Source of the DNA: Candidatus Poribacteria bacterium
GTDB taxonomy: Bacteria; Poribacteria; WGA-4E; WGA-3G
NCBI GenBank assembly: GCA_022822275.1
Contig: JAJEBZ010000175.1
Coordinates: 1 to 56,590 of the forward strand
Direction of reading: 5' to 3'
DNA: 56,590 nucleotides
The notes under the pieces are model-generated. The model had not been told where the DNA came from. It did not search any database and saw only the letters and a program-made list of their open reading frames with translations. The translations under genes were made by a program, and so were the position numbers. How positions within the stretch are numbered: position 1 is the first letter of the stretch; the number at the start of each line of letters is the position of its first letter. Below, piece after piece: positions 18,692-27,392 of this stretch.

Positions 18692-19414
18692 TTAAAATAA
18701 ATCAAGGTATTGAAATGGATCGATACCTGAGGTTTCATAGTCTAAGACTTTAAGATTAGGTGGAGGGTTTAACAAGTCAACACCAATCGGAGCTCTTCCG
18801 ACTTGGTGGATTATAGACGGTAACACGGTTCCATCTGGTAACACACGGTCTGCAACGGTGATGTAAACTGTATCAAAGTAACTTGGGTAAACTTTTCCAT
18901 TTTTTTGGTCGTATTTGGCACCTTTAAAGTTTCTTATTCCTTCAGACCAGAGTTTGACTAATACTCTATCCAATATTTCAGAACTCCTCTGTTCGTCGAC
19001 TGGTAAATCGTAGTAGTCGGTTTGTAACCAGACAGCACAGAAAGGAAAATCTTCAGGCACCTCTGGAAATGGACCATACCCAAATGGGGATGCTTTAGGC
19101 ACCTCTGGAACCGGTATCACTCTTCCGTTTACGGTGACTGTTGTTATTACTTCACCGTCAATAGTAGAAATGTCTATGTTATCATCAATAGGAACATTTT
19201 TAGGTTTTACAATAGCATTACTTATCTGCTCTTCTTTATTTTCAGATGTTGCTATATTAACTTCCAATTTGCGGGCAGCTTCAGCAGTTTCGGCTGAGCT
19301 GCGTTTGTAGGGGGCAAGCTGGTGCTGGTACCAAAAGTAGCATCCGATACCGAAGAGAATCACTAAGGCATACCCGCCAAGTATCCATTTATTGAAAAAG
19401 ACTTCGCGAAACAT
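18692..19414 (-). CDS. Membrane-anchored B-family protein (PYGFGPYPEVP), copy 1
   Basis: 240 aa. A short cytoplasmic N-terminus (MFREVFFNKW) is followed by one transmembrane helix (LGGYALVILFGIGCYFWY, about 12-29), a polar linker to about 95, then a conserved ectodomain. The domain opens with ASPFGYGPFPEVPEDFP, continues through LVKLWSEG and VYPSYFDTVYITV, and ends GIDPFQYLDLF. Two paralogues are in this window (20763 and 38856), so it is a repeated family, which I do not recognise. The first 45 residues and the upstream 30 nt are almost identical in DNA to copy 2. AGGAGGT lies 6 nt before the ATG. Confidence 0.75.
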   Translation of the reverse strand: MFREVFFNKWILGGYALVILFGIGCYFWYQHQLAPYKRSSAETAEAARKLEVNIATSENKEEQISNAIVKPKNVPIDDNIDISTIDGEVITTVTVNGRVIPVPEVPKASPFGYGPFPEVPEDFPFCAVWLQTDYYDLPVDEQRSSEILDRVLVKLWSEGIRNFKGAKYDQKNGKVYPSYFDTVYITVADRVLPDGTVLPSIIHQVGRAPIGVDLLNPPPNLKVLDYETSGIDPFQYLDLF

Positions 19415-19442
19415 TGTGAACCTCCTTTTTTGATTGCTATGA
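19269..19442. repeat. 174-bp direct repeat (5' module of B-family gene), copy 1
   Basis: It matches 21352-21525 with a single mismatch that I could find (G versus T in the TAGGG(G/T)GCAAG stretch). It covers the ribosome site and the transmembrane-anchor codons. The flanking ectodomain codons are strongly diverged. Confidence 0.85.
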
Positions 19443-19565
19443 GATGATTATACAAAATGTAAAAAAAAATGCAAGTAAAAAATAAAAATTTAGAATTTTG
19501 TGGAATTTGGGCAAGATTTCGCGTAATTTCCTGTTTCCAGTTGAGATTGCAAACCCTTTGAAATA

Positions 19566-19597
19566 AAGAAAGGCAGATGTCCATACGGATATCTGCC
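19566..19597 (-). terminator. Intrinsic terminator after exported A2 protein
   Basis: Read on the minus strand, GGCAGAT / ATCTGCC forms a 7-bp stem (12-nt loop) followed by TTTCTTTATTT, 27 nt after the stop of the gene at 19624. It separates the two B-A cassettes. Confidence 0.65.
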
Positions 19598-19623
19598 AGT
19601 TCGTTTTGAAAATATGACCAACT

Positions 19624-20751
19624 TTAAGAATCACATAAGAGGGTATAGGTTTGTTCATACTCTGTCATATCTGTTCCGCGCGTAATAACGGCAGTTATGA
19701 CATAGGTGCCTATTTCATTATAGGTATAACGCATTGTTCCTAAGTTGGTAGTGCCCCCTTCGCTGGAGCCTACCTTTATGCCACGTCCTGTCTCACCCTG
19801 TCTCTTTACATACCAGTCAATCCAGTAATAATGATCATCTGTGATAACATTTAGTTCGAATTCGGAACCAGGAGACGCACCGAGGGCAACTGTATCGGTT
19901 GGATATATGCCGAGGAGTTGAACTGTGACGGTGCTTGTGATTTCATATTCAGACATATCTGACCAACGCATAATGACAGCAGTTATAAGATAATCTCCAG
20001 CATTCATGCTACCGCTTGGGGGCGTGTAAGTGAATTCTGCTACCGTTTTTGTGCCATCTCCATCTTTACTTCCGATAGAGTCCCCTCTGCCGCTTGTCTG
20101 CCAGGGTCCCCGCGCAAATAGTTGTACATGATAATATGGTTCACCCGTGTCAACTTGTAGTCCATAAGCATATCCTGGAGAGGGTGTTTTCTTTGGATCA
20201 GTTGGGGAAATTCCTTGGTTATTATTGGCATGTCCGGCATGTTCGTTTAACTGATCTGTCCTACAAGTGTAATATGGAGTACCACAAGGACAGTCTACTT
20301 TGTGATCTACTCCTTCTTGCCAACATCCCTTACAAAGAGGTTCGTTTGGATCTGGGGATGTATCTGTATCGGTTGTCAGATCTGTATACAACACTTCAAT
20401 AGTAGCCAATCTGTCTTGTGATATCCAAGATGTACGGAATTTTCTACAAGAATCATTTACTGACACAGTCCCATCTACAAACTCATCAACCCAAGATCCC
20501 CAAGTTCCCCGTGGGTTTCGTTTTTCCACTTTATCTCTATCTGCAAGTTTAACCCTTATAGTATACCTATACCATTGTATATCTCCTTCAGCAGTTACAC
20601 TTGCTTCTCCCTCAAAAACTGTATGGAAAGGAATCTTGCTATCTTTTTTACTAAAACTTGAATCAGCATCAACGTTGCTATTCACATTGCTAATACCGAT
20701 TATACCGTTAAGTATGAGAATTGTTAAACATAAAAAAAGTGAATTTCGCAT
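19624..20751 (-). CDS. Exported protein with two Ig/PKD-like repeats (A partner of cassette 2)
   Basis: 375 aa with a signal peptide (SLFLCLTILILNGIIGISNV). The middle has a cysteine-rich segment (CKGCWQEG, CPCGTPYYTC) that could bind a metal or form disulfides. The C-terminal half has two similar beta-sandwich-like repeats, recognisable as GDYLITAVIMRWSDMSEYE and GTYVITAVITRGTDMTEYE, about 90 residues apart. Such repeats are typical of extracellular adhesion or spacer domains. It starts 11 nt after the B-family gene at 20763. It is presumably secreted or surface-bound; the binding partner is unknown, with the co-encoded anchored B protein a natural candidate. Confidence 0.7.
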   Translation of the reverse strand: MRNSLFLCLTILILNGIIGISNVNSNVDADSSFSKKDSKIPFHTVFEGEASVTAEGDIQWYRYTIRVKLADRDKVEKRNPRGTWGSWVDEFVDGTVSVNDSCRKFRTSWISQDRLATIEVLYTDLTTDTDTSPDPNEPLCKGCWQEGVDHKVDCPCGTPYYTCRTDQLNEHAGHANNNQGISPTDPKKTPSPGYAYGLQVDTGEPYYHVQLFARGPWQTSGRGDSIGSKDGDGTKTVAEFTYTPPSGSMNAGDYLITAVIMRWSDMSEYEITSTVTVQLLGIYPTDTVALGASPGSEFELNVITDDHYYWIDWYVKRQGETGRGIKVGSSEGGTTNLGTMRYTYNEIGTYVITAVITRGTDMTEYEQTYTLLCDS

Positions 20752-20762
20752 AATACGATCTC

Positions 20763-21497
20763 CTACCGTTTTAACCCGAGATATGAATACGGGTCAATTC
20801 CAACATTTTCGTCTGCTGATAAAACAGTTATATGATTGGGAATATTGCCATTTAGGATTTCTTCCTTTGTAATATCTACTCCAACCTTTACTCCGAAAGC
20901 CTCGGTGCTACTTATGATACGTTCCCGTGTTCCGTCAGGATTCTCAGTATAGCCATAGGTAACGTAGACTGTGTTTGGGTACTTCAAATAAACTCTATCA
21001 ATGTTAGGATCCATTTCTGCTGCAGGCAGGACACGCGTACCCTCATTCCACATTTTGATATAGATACGATATATCAATTCACCATCTCTGAGTATGTCTG
21101 GAATATTTGAGAATTCTATTAGTTTCTGACGCTTTTCTTCAGACCATGTCCAGGGAGGCATCCTATCCGCTGGAAAATCGGGAGGTATCTCTGGATAAGG
21201 TCCGAATCCGTAGGGGGACACAAGAACGGATTCAGTATTTCTGTCTAATGATGTTTTCTTTGGATTATCTTCTGTTGCAGTACCATCCACAGATATGTTG
21301 GTTTCATCTTGTGGCGTGTTGTTGGTGTCTGCCTTTTGGGCTGCTTCCCACTTGCGGGCAGCTTCAGCAGTTTCGGCTGAGCTGCGTTTGTAGGGTGCAA
21401 GCTGGTGCTGGTACCAAAAGTAGCATCCGATACCGAAGAGAATCACTAAGGCATACCCGCCAAGTATCCATTTATTGAAAAAGACTTCGCGAAACAT
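20763..21497 (-). CDS. Membrane-anchored B-family protein (PYGFGPYPEVP), copy 2
   Basis: About 244 aa from the chosen start. The track begins 11 codons upstream, but AGGAGGT lies 6 nt before this ATG and the N-terminus then equals copy 1. One transmembrane helix (LGGYALVILFGIGCYFWY) is followed by an Ala/Thr/Asn-rich linker. The ectodomain begins SPYGFGPYPEIPPDFP, passes through IKMWNEGTRVLPAAEMDP and VYLKYPNTVYVTYG, and ends VGIDPYSYLGL. Outside the shared 5' module it is only about one-third identical to copy 1. It is the first gene of cassette 2. Confidence 0.75.
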   Translation of the reverse strand: MFREVFFNKWILGGYALVILFGIGCYFWYQHQLAPYKRSSAETAEAARKWEAAQKADTNNTPQDETNISVDGTATEDNPKKTSLDRNTESVLVSPYGFGPYPEIPPDFPADRMPPWTWSEEKRQKLIEFSNIPDILRDGELIYRIYIKMWNEGTRVLPAAEMDPNIDRVYLKYPNTVYVTYGYTENPDGTRERIISSTEAFGVKVGVDITKEEILNGNIPNHITVLSADENVGIDPYSYLGLKR

Positions 21498-21525
21498 TGT
21501 GAACCTCCTTTTTTGATTGCTATGA
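21352..21525. repeat. 174-bp direct repeat (5' module of B-family gene), copy 2
   Basis: Partner of 19269-19442. Just upstream on the minus strand a TATAAT (21530-21535) is also conserved in copy 1 (19447-19452), so the likely promoter, ribosome site and anchor moved or were homogenised together. Confidence 0.85.
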
Positions 21526-21579
21526 AACAATTATACAAAATGCAAAAAGTAGAAAATATGAGAATTTGCTGAATTCGCG

Positions 21580-23334
21580 CTATTTTTTTGGTTGAGGCCT
21601 ATATTTTAACACACCGTCTGCATCGGTGAAGCGGACATACAGTGCCCATGTCCAGCTGTTCTGCTCAACACTGCACAAGACTTCGTTCCATCCTGCTTTC
21701 AGTTGGCACGGAATGGTATCAGCATCGGGTGTTATGCGGCGATAAGTCCGTTTTTTGTGGATTTCTGTTCCGTTTAGCCATACATTCACCGTCTCATCGC
21801 TGCCAAGTAGTAGGACAGTGTCCATCGCTTTTGGTGCGTAGACGTAGGTTACTGCGTATCCAACGACAGCAGACTGCATGCCGAAGTTTGTGCGAAAATT
21901 CAGCAGGCCGTTTGTTGTGGTTTCTGCTTCACGCCATTGGGTTGTTTTGGCATCATTGTCTTTGTAGGTTGCGTTCAGATTGAGTGTGTTTTCTGTGGAA
22001 ATGGAGGAAACAATTGTGTTTGTGTCTGTTTTGGGAATCGGACCTAAAACCATGTAACGTTTAATGAAGGGAGAAGCATGCAGGGCTTGATAGGAATCAA
22101 TTCCGACTTTGTAGCCTGTTGCGAGATTTGATTTGCCGATGTTCTTTAGGGCAATCTCATTATCGCCTTTGTTCAAGGGGACCGTGCCAAATTTTACCAA
22201 CGTTCCTGCTACATGTTCAGGATGGTAGCAGTCGTACGGTGTGCCGACCTTTGTGTCGTTGACGGTGAGTTCTGCATGTCCATATTCTGGTCCGCGTGTT
22301 AAGATAGCACTGATTTCGTATAGGTTTCTATATGGTACTTTAATCGTTTGATGGACTGATGCACCTGTCTTTTTTGCGTCTAATGTAATATGCCCTCCGT
22401 CAATATCAATACCTGCATTACGATAACTTTCTAATCTATATTCATCCGATTTCTGTTTGACTAATAGTGCTATTGCCGATTGTGTATTTTCTGGGGGAAT
22501 TTTCCACGCTTTTTCATACCAGAATTGCGGGAGTGTGTAAATATCGCGTGCTTCGTTTGTTAGGTAGAGATTATATCCCTCAAAGCAGATTGCTTCTCCT
22601 TGGAAGTTGTGTCGTAATGTCCAAGGCTTGTTCTTGATCATTTTTGCTACATCGCCAGTAGCGTTATGGTAGACCCACAGTGCATTGTAGGTGCAAACGG
22701 CAAGCCGTTTCCCATCTGTTGATATACCCGCACCTGTAACCAGTTTTGCATCTGCAAACTCACCGACACGTTGTAGAACCTGTTTCGTGTCTGCTTTCAA
22801 TTCTGGGAATCGGTAAAGCACAGCACCCGCTTGCTCTTTTGACACGATGTGCGGGATGCCATTAGCAATAAACAATCCTTCCGCATCTATATTGTTGTCC
22901 GGATACCGGTAGGGATACTTTGCGATGACTTCAACCTCTGTTTTCGTATGTGGGTTCGGTTCTTTGATGACAACCACATTTAGGTCAATCCGCATTCTGC
23001 TATTGTTGCCGATGTCTCCGATCCAGATTTGTCCTTTGTTGTCAATTGCGAGTGCTTCCCAGTCGCGGTTGCGTGTGCCTTGTACCTTGATTTCTTGGAT
23101 GAGTTCCCCATTCCGTTTTGTTGCGTAAAGTACTGCGGGGTTTCCTGAGTCGTTCAACGTCCAATAGACACCATCAAACTGTTTGCTTGTGACTATGCCG
23201 GAACTTTCTCGGATAGCGGGATGTGTATATCTGCCTGCGGGTTGCCACGGTGGTGTGCCAAATTGTGTTGGTTCTTCAGCGATACCGAATGTTGTTGTAA
23301 GGATAAAGATAAGTGTGTATAGTAGCGATCTCAT
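21580..23334 (-). CDS. Exported beta-propeller-like protein with C-terminal jelly-roll-like domain
   Basis: 584 aa with a signal peptide (SLLYTLIFILTTTFGIAEE). Residues about 30-300 contain repeating strands with ESSGIVTS, YWTLNDSGNP, DWEALAIDN and WIGDIGNNS. This pattern belongs to secreted calcium-type propellers (esterase/phytase-like or SMP-30-like). Residues about 300-450 look like a carbohydrate-binding-type beta-sandwich (ELTVNDTKVG, GDNEIALKN). The C-terminus (LLGSDETVNVWLNGTEIHK, LKAGWNEVLCSV) resembles the galactose-binding-like domain frequent in Poribacteria and Planctomycetes hydrolases. Catalysis is not evident. It lies 83 nt upstream of the cassette 2 B gene on the same strand. 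Confidence 0.65.
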   Translation of the reverse strand: MRSLLYTLIFILTTTFGIAEEPTQFGTPPWQPAGRYTHPAIRESSGIVTSKQFDGVYWTLNDSGNPAVLYATKRNGELIQEIKVQGTRNRDWEALAIDNKGQIWIGDIGNNSRMRIDLNVVVIKEPNPHTKTEVEVIAKYPYRYPDNNIDAEGLFIANGIPHIVSKEQAGAVLYRFPELKADTKQVLQRVGEFADAKLVTGAGISTDGKRLAVCTYNALWVYHNATGDVAKMIKNKPWTLRHNFQGEAICFEGYNLYLTNEARDIYTLPQFWYEKAWKIPPENTQSAIALLVKQKSDEYRLESYRNAGIDIDGGHITLDAKKTGASVHQTIKVPYRNLYEISAILTRGPEYGHAELTVNDTKVGTPYDCYHPEHVAGTLVKFGTVPLNKGDNEIALKNIGKSNLATGYKVGIDSYQALHASPFIKRYMVLGPIPKTDTNTIVSSISTENTLNLNATYKDNDAKTTQWREAETTTNGLLNFRTNFGMQSAVVGYAVTYVYAPKAMDTVLLLGSDETVNVWLNGTEIHKKRTYRRITPDADTIPCQLKAGWNEVLCSVEQNSWTWALYVRFTDADGVLKYRPQPKK

Positions 23335-23372
23335 GTATGGGTAATTCCTTTGCGGTTCTTGAATTTTGGTGT

Positions 23373-23643
23373 CTATAGGAGCAATTGTTTGTGAATATTA
23401 CCAAGTGATAAACTTGTTAAATGTGTTATTTTTTCTATACCTGTTAGGTCGCTAATATTTTTCTGCTTTGTAGACAATGCTCTAACTTTTCCAACTTCTT
23501 TTGTGTGATTGGTTCATCAGGGGACAACCTAATGCTTCCCGCACGGCGGTAGCTAAGTTCGGATCGGGGAGCTCTACCGGTTCTGGTGCGGAACAACTAA
23601 CAAAGACTATGAGAAGTGCAGAAAATAAGGAAATATGTTTCAT
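23373..23643 (-). pseudogene. Decayed leucine-rich-repeat lipoprotein
   Basis: An ATG opens a lipoprotein signal (SLFSALLIVFVSC) followed by PDPNLATAVREALG, the usual start of secreted LRR proteins. After that the reading frame is lost. The next frame continues SPDEPITQKKLEKLEHC and a third frame gives NISDLTGIEKITHLTSLSLGN, a clear LRR unit, then a stop. At least two indels and a truncation are needed, so it is a pseudogene. The track shows no ORF here. Confidence 0.7.
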
Positions 23644-23715
23644 AGTAAAAAAACTCCAGTATCAAATTTGATTAATTACATTATAGCAGCAAATTTCGTT
23701 ATCGTCTATATAATA

Positions 23716-23896
23716 GGGTGTGTAAAGTTTTTGTCACTATATAAGTCTAAGGATGTGTCCATATTTGTTAATCGTTTATTTACGCGTTGTGCGGATTCTG
23801 TAGGAGCGAGTTTTGCTCTCGACCTTTTACCCGATGTCGCGAGCAAAACTCGCTCCTACAGCAGAAAAACGGTTAATGCCAAAACTTTACACGCCC
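23716..23896. mobile_element. MITE-like element with GGGTGTGTAAAGTTTT terminal repeats (copy 1)
   Basis: Terminal inverted repeats of 16 bp (one mismatch) bound a 181-bp unit. Inside is a second, 24-bp inverted repeat (TGTAGGAGCGAGTTTTGCTC and its complement, 23799-23822 / 23837-23860). The same termini bound the element at 36673-36867, whose interior is different. No transposase ORF is present. Confidence 0.6.
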
Positions 23897-23943
23897 GCAT
23901 TATAGCATTATAGATTCTGTTTGCATATACTTGGTTGACATGG

Positions 23944-23949
23944 TATAAT
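23944..23949 (+). promoter_or_regulatory. -10 element, leaderless-type
   Basis: A perfect TATAAT ends 6 nt before the ATG at 23956. Transcription would start at or within a base or two of the start codon, so the mRNA is probably leaderless. A weak TTGCAT lies 17 nt upstream of the -10. Confidence 0.5.
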
Positions 23950-23955
23950 TAGCAA

Positions 23956-24774
23956 ATGGCATTTGAGTTAAACGAAGTACCGGGAAAAGAAGTATCTATT
24001 ACAGAAGACGGTAGGTCAGTCCTTACTTTTTCTTATGGAAAAACAGAATTACAACCCTATTTTCATCCTATTTACACACCGAATGGAAAGATAATAACTC
24101 ATGGGATTTCAGGTGGTAATCTACAAGGGCTCTGTTTTTTATGTGGAACAGTGAAGGATAGCACAAATAGGCAGTTGATCAATAAGTTACAAAGTGATGC
24201 AAATAATGAAATAATGCCACCTATATTAATTCAAAACGAGGGCAATGCAAGATTTATACACGAAACAGTGTTAAGGCATGAAGGAAATAGACTATCCAAG
24301 AAGGACTTTGTTTCAGTTTATCCTTTGCATAACAACACGCGTAAATTTGATGTAACTATTGTATTACATTCTATTTCTGGCTTTTATGTATTTGAAGACG
24401 CAGTCGGGTTGAGTTATCAAGCTGCTGAGATGGAGCATAGAAAGGTAGCTGATTCTAATAATAGAATCGGTGAATCGGAAGTTGATGGGAAAGAATCGGA
24501 ATGGGCAACCCTTTGCGGTATCGTTGATAATACCGCGGTTGGTGTAGCGATTCTACCTCATCCTGATAACGGAATTACCTATTTCAAGGTAGAGGATGCA
24601 TACAAAGGATATATGTTAGCACAGACCCCTATGTTTACCTTAGATACTAACGCAACTTACACACTTAAATATCGACTTATCGTCTATATCGGTGACCTAT
24701 TTACTACTAACATAGCGGATTATTATCAAGAATATATTTCTGATGAGAACATTGTTACTTTTGCAGCAACCTAA
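23956..24774 (+). CDS. DUF6807/PmoA-like family protein
   Basis: 272 aa, no signal peptide. YFHPIYTPNGKIITHG followed by LQGLCFLCGTV matches the N-terminal block of the family annotated as methane oxygenase PmoA-like (DUF6807), which despite the name is a soluble beta-rich protein of unknown role. ATLCGIVDNTAVGVAILPHPDN and TLKYRLIVYIGD are further family-like blocks. In related genomes such genes accompany sugar oxidoreductases and isomerases. No ribosome site is present, consistent with a leaderless start. It is likely co-transcribed with miaB (20-nt gap). Confidence 0.65.
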   Translation: MAFELNEVPGKEVSITEDGRSVLTFSYGKTELQPYFHPIYTPNGKIITHGISGGNLQGLCFLCGTVKDSTNRQLINKLQSDANNEIMPPILIQNEGNARFIHETVLRHEGNRLSKKDFVSVYPLHNNTRKFDVTIVLHSISGFYVFEDAVGLSYQAAEMEHRKVADSNNRIGESEVDGKESEWATLCGIVDNTAVGVAILPHPDNGITYFKVEDAYKGYMLAQTPMFTLDTNATYTLKYRLIVYIGDLFTTNIADYYQEYISDENIVTFAAT

Positions 24775-24794
24775 CTCAAGAAACTAACAAATTA

Positions 24795-26228
24795 ATGAAC
24801 AAGCATTCATCACTTCCACTATATAAAACACCTTCATCCTTACTTTCCGATGAGAGTGTTCTCACTCAGATTGACAATAATAGCATTCACTCTAAACATG
24901 CCAATGGACATTCAGTTCGCAATGTATTTATTGAGACTTATGGATGCCAGATGAATGTGAGTGATAGCGAATTAATAGCAGGCATTCTAACACAAGCAGG
25001 ACATAAGACTGTTTCCGATATTGACGATGCTGATGTGGTCTTACTCAATACTTGTGCAATCCGAGAGAATGCAGAAACGAAGGTCATCAATAGGCTTGTA
25101 CATCTCAACCACAGAAAAAGACGTGAAGACAATTTGATTATTGGTGTATGTGGGTGCATGGCACAACACCTCCGCGATAAGCTCTTGAAAGCAGCCCCTT
25201 ATGTTGATCTTGTCATGGGACCTGATGCATACAGAAATCTACCCATTGCACTAAATGCTGTTGCAAGTGGTGATCCATTCTTAGGTTTGCAGCTGGATAA
25301 AAGCGAAGATTATGCCGACATTGCCCCAATACGGAAAGAGGGAATTCGCGCATGGCTAACTATTCAACGCGGATGCGACAAGATGTGCACATTCTGTATT
25401 GTGCCATTTGTTCGCGGTAGAGAACGGAGTTTACCGCTACATTTGCTAACAGATGATGTCAAGAGACTTGTTGATGAAGGCTTCAAAGAGATCGTTCTTT
25501 TGGGACAAACAGTCAACTCCTATCATGATGGCGATTATGATTTTGGCGAACTGCTTTGGCGTGTTGCCGAAGTAGATGGTGTGGAACGTGTCCGTTTTAC
25601 TTCTCCGCACCCTGCAGATGCAACGGAAAGCATGATTGACGCAATGGAGAATTGTCCACAGGTATGTCCGCAACTCCATCTGCCACTGCAATCCGGTTCA
25701 ACGTCTATGTTAGAACGCATGCGGCGGACATATACAGCAGAAGCATATCGTGAATTAGTTGCAAAACTTCGGGAGAGAATACCAGAGATCGCACTATCTA
25801 CCGATGTTATTGTCGGTTTCTGCGGTGAATCAGAAGAAGATTTTATGGCAACATACGATCTCATGGAAGAAATTCGATTCGATTCAGCATTTATGTTTAA
25901 GTATTCTGATAGGGAAGGAACTTTAGCAAATAAGTCATTGGAGGATGACGTTCCTGAAACCGAAAAGGCAAGACGACTCAATGAAATTATCTCACTACAA
26001 GAGCGAATTTCTGCAGAAATAAATCAAGCAATAATTGGCAAAACAGTTTCTGTTTTAGTAGAGGGGGATAGTCGTCGTGCCAAAGACCAGTTTCATGGAA
26101 AAACTGATACATTCAAAACGACAGTTTTGCCAAAGGAAAACGCACAAATAGGGGACATTGTTGATGTTAAAGTGCATACCACGACTGCACATACCTTGAT
26201 TGGAAATATTATCGGAGACAATTGTTAA
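24795..26228 (+). CDS. miaB: tRNA-2-methylthio-N6-dimethylallyladenosine synthase MiaB
   Basis: 477 aa. A radical-SAM methylthiotransferase that adds the 2-methylthio group to i6A37 of tRNAs. The UPF0004 domain supplies C51 (YGCQMN), C87 (NTCAIRE) and C121 (CGCMAQ) for the auxiliary 4Fe-4S cluster. C194-x3-C198-x2-C201 (CDKMCTFC) is the SAM cluster. A TRAM domain ends the protein (VLVEGDSRRAKDQFHGKTD). An extra 40 or so residues precede the conserved RNVFIETYGC, so an internal start is possible, although no better ATG with a ribosome site was seen. MiaB and not MtaB/RimO, from the spacing and the FVRGRERS block. Confidence 0.93.
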   Translation: MNKHSSLPLYKTPSSLLSDESVLTQIDNNSIHSKHANGHSVRNVFIETYGCQMNVSDSELIAGILTQAGHKTVSDIDDADVVLLNTCAIRENAETKVINRLVHLNHRKRREDNLIIGVCGCMAQHLRDKLLKAAPYVDLVMGPDAYRNLPIALNAVASGDPFLGLQLDKSEDYADIAPIRKEGIRAWLTIQRGCDKMCTFCIVPFVRGRERSLPLHLLTDDVKRLVDEGFKEIVLLGQTVNSYHDGDYDFGELLWRVAEVDGVERVRFTSPHPADATESMIDAMENCPQVCPQLHLPLQSGSTSMLERMRRTYTAEAYRELVAKLRERIPEIALSTDVIVGFCGESEEDFMATYDLMEEIRFDSAFMFKYSDREGTLANKSLEDDVPETEKARRLNEIISLQERISAEINQAIIGKTVSVLVEGDSRRAKDQFHGKTDTFKTTVLPKENAQIGDIVDVKVHTTTAHTLIGNIIGDNC

Positions 26229-26260
26229 CATAACTGCGTTTCTATAACCATATTTTATAG

Positions 26261-26375
26261 TCAGGACTTACGCATTTTCTCTTAAAGTCTCCCCTTGATA
26301 AGGGGGATTTAGGGGTTAAATCGCTAAAATAACGCCTTTTTAACCCCCTTATCAAGGGGGATGCGTAAGTCCTGA
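26261..26375. mobile_element. 115-bp MITE-like palindromic element
   Basis: Perfect terminal inverted repeats (TCAGGACTTACGCAT / ATGCGTAAGTCCTGA) flanked by TAG on both sides, a possible 3-bp target duplication. An inner pair of arms (CCCCTTGATAAGGGGG type) makes it nested. It lies 32 nt after miaB, so it may also act as that gene's terminator. Confidence 0.65.
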
Positions 26376-26603
26376 TAGTAAAATCTGAAATTATCTTTAC
26401 ACGGATGTAGCGTCCACTTTTAGTTTGTGCTACAGGTTGTGCGGTAGGTGCTGTTTCCAAACGGGCCCGATAGCAATGTTAAAGTAATTCTAAAATCTAC
26501 TATAAATGCCCTGAACCGAATAGAAAAAAAGAGATCCCGTTGAGATGGATTAACAACTATCACAAAGATAATGATATTTTCAATTGTTAAACACATTTTC
26601 TAT
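26376..26603. other. Gene-free stretch before map
   Basis: It holds a half copy of the AGTTTGTGCTACA palindrome near 26418-26430. No credible ORF or strong promoter was seen; the minus-strand ORF in the track here overlaps the palindromic element and is not believed. Confidence 0.5.
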
Positions 26604-27392
26604 ATGCAAAAAATTAGAATAAAAAACAGGATAGAAATTGATAAAATGAAGCGAAGCGGGCAAGCTGCAGCAAAAGTTTTGCAGGCAATCGCTGAAACAA
26701 TACAACCGGGAATCACTACCTACGAATTAGAATTGGTTTCTCGGAAAACAATTTCTGAACTGAACGCAAAGTCGTCTTTTCTCAATTATGTAATTCCTGA
26801 TCACCCCCCTTATCCTGCTACAATATGTGTCTCGGTCAATGACAATGTTATACACGGTATACCCAATAAGATGGAAATATTAAAAGAAGGCGACATCATT
26901 GGCGTGGATGCCGCAGTAAGTGTTGACGGTTATCACGGGGATAATGCATTTACATTTCCAGTAGGAAAAATATCTACTGAAGCACAGAAGTTACTTGATG
27001 TGACCCAAGATTCGCTTTATGCTGCAATAGCGGAAGCAAAACCGGGGAATCGTGTAGGTGATGTCTCTTTCCAATTACAAAACGTTGCTGAAAAGGCAGG
27101 CTTCTCCGTAATTGAGAATTTTTCTGGGCACGGTATCGGCAGGCACTTGCATGAAGAACCACAGGTGCTTACAACGGGTACACAGGGACGTGGTGCTCGT
27201 TTGCGTCCGGGGATGGTACTTGCTATAGAAGCAATGGTGAATGCGGGTGCTTCAAGTGTGGAAATAGAAAATGACGGCTGGGGTGTTGTAACGTCTGATG
27301 GGAGTTTATCGGCATTTTTTGAACATACGGTGGCTATTCTTTCGGACGGGCCTGAGATTTTAACGGGGGGTACAATATGGGAAAATCAGTAA
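26604..27392 (+). CDS. map: Methionine aminopeptidase, type I
   Basis: About 262 aa from the ATG at 26604 (MQKIRIKNRIEIDKMKRSG), the usual type I N-terminus; the track starts 11 codons earlier. It removes the initiator Met from nascent proteins. All ligands of the dinuclear metal site are visible: D102 (GVDAAVSVDG), D113 (YHGDNAF), H176 (GHGIGRHLHE), E209 (AIEAMV) and E240 (FFEHTV). H84 (HGIPN) is the conserved substrate-side His. No zinc-finger extension. No clear ribosome site. Its 3' end overlaps ccmC by 16 nt. Confidence 0.93.
   Translation: MQKIRIKNRIEIDKMKRSGQAAAKVLQAIAETIQPGITTYELELVSRKTISELNAKSSFLNYVIPDHPPYPATICVSVNDNVIHGIPNKMEILKEGDIIGVDAAVSVDGYHGDNAFTFPVGKISTEAQKLLDVTQDSLYAAIAEAKPGNRVGDVSFQLQNVAEKAGFSVIENFSGHGIGRHLHEEPQVLTTGTQGRGARLRPGMVLAIEAMVNAGASSVEIENDGWGVVTSDGSLSAFFEHTVAILSDGPEILTGGTIWENQ

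Noticed and set aside
23635-23913. Track ORF of 92 aa (plus)
   Set aside because: It reads across the MITE-like element and its palindromes; composition is not coding-like.
26242-26460. Track ORF of 72 aa (minus)
   Set aside because: Overlaps the palindromic element almost entirely, and its sequence (SPLIRGLKRRYF..SPLSRG) is a translation of that repeat.
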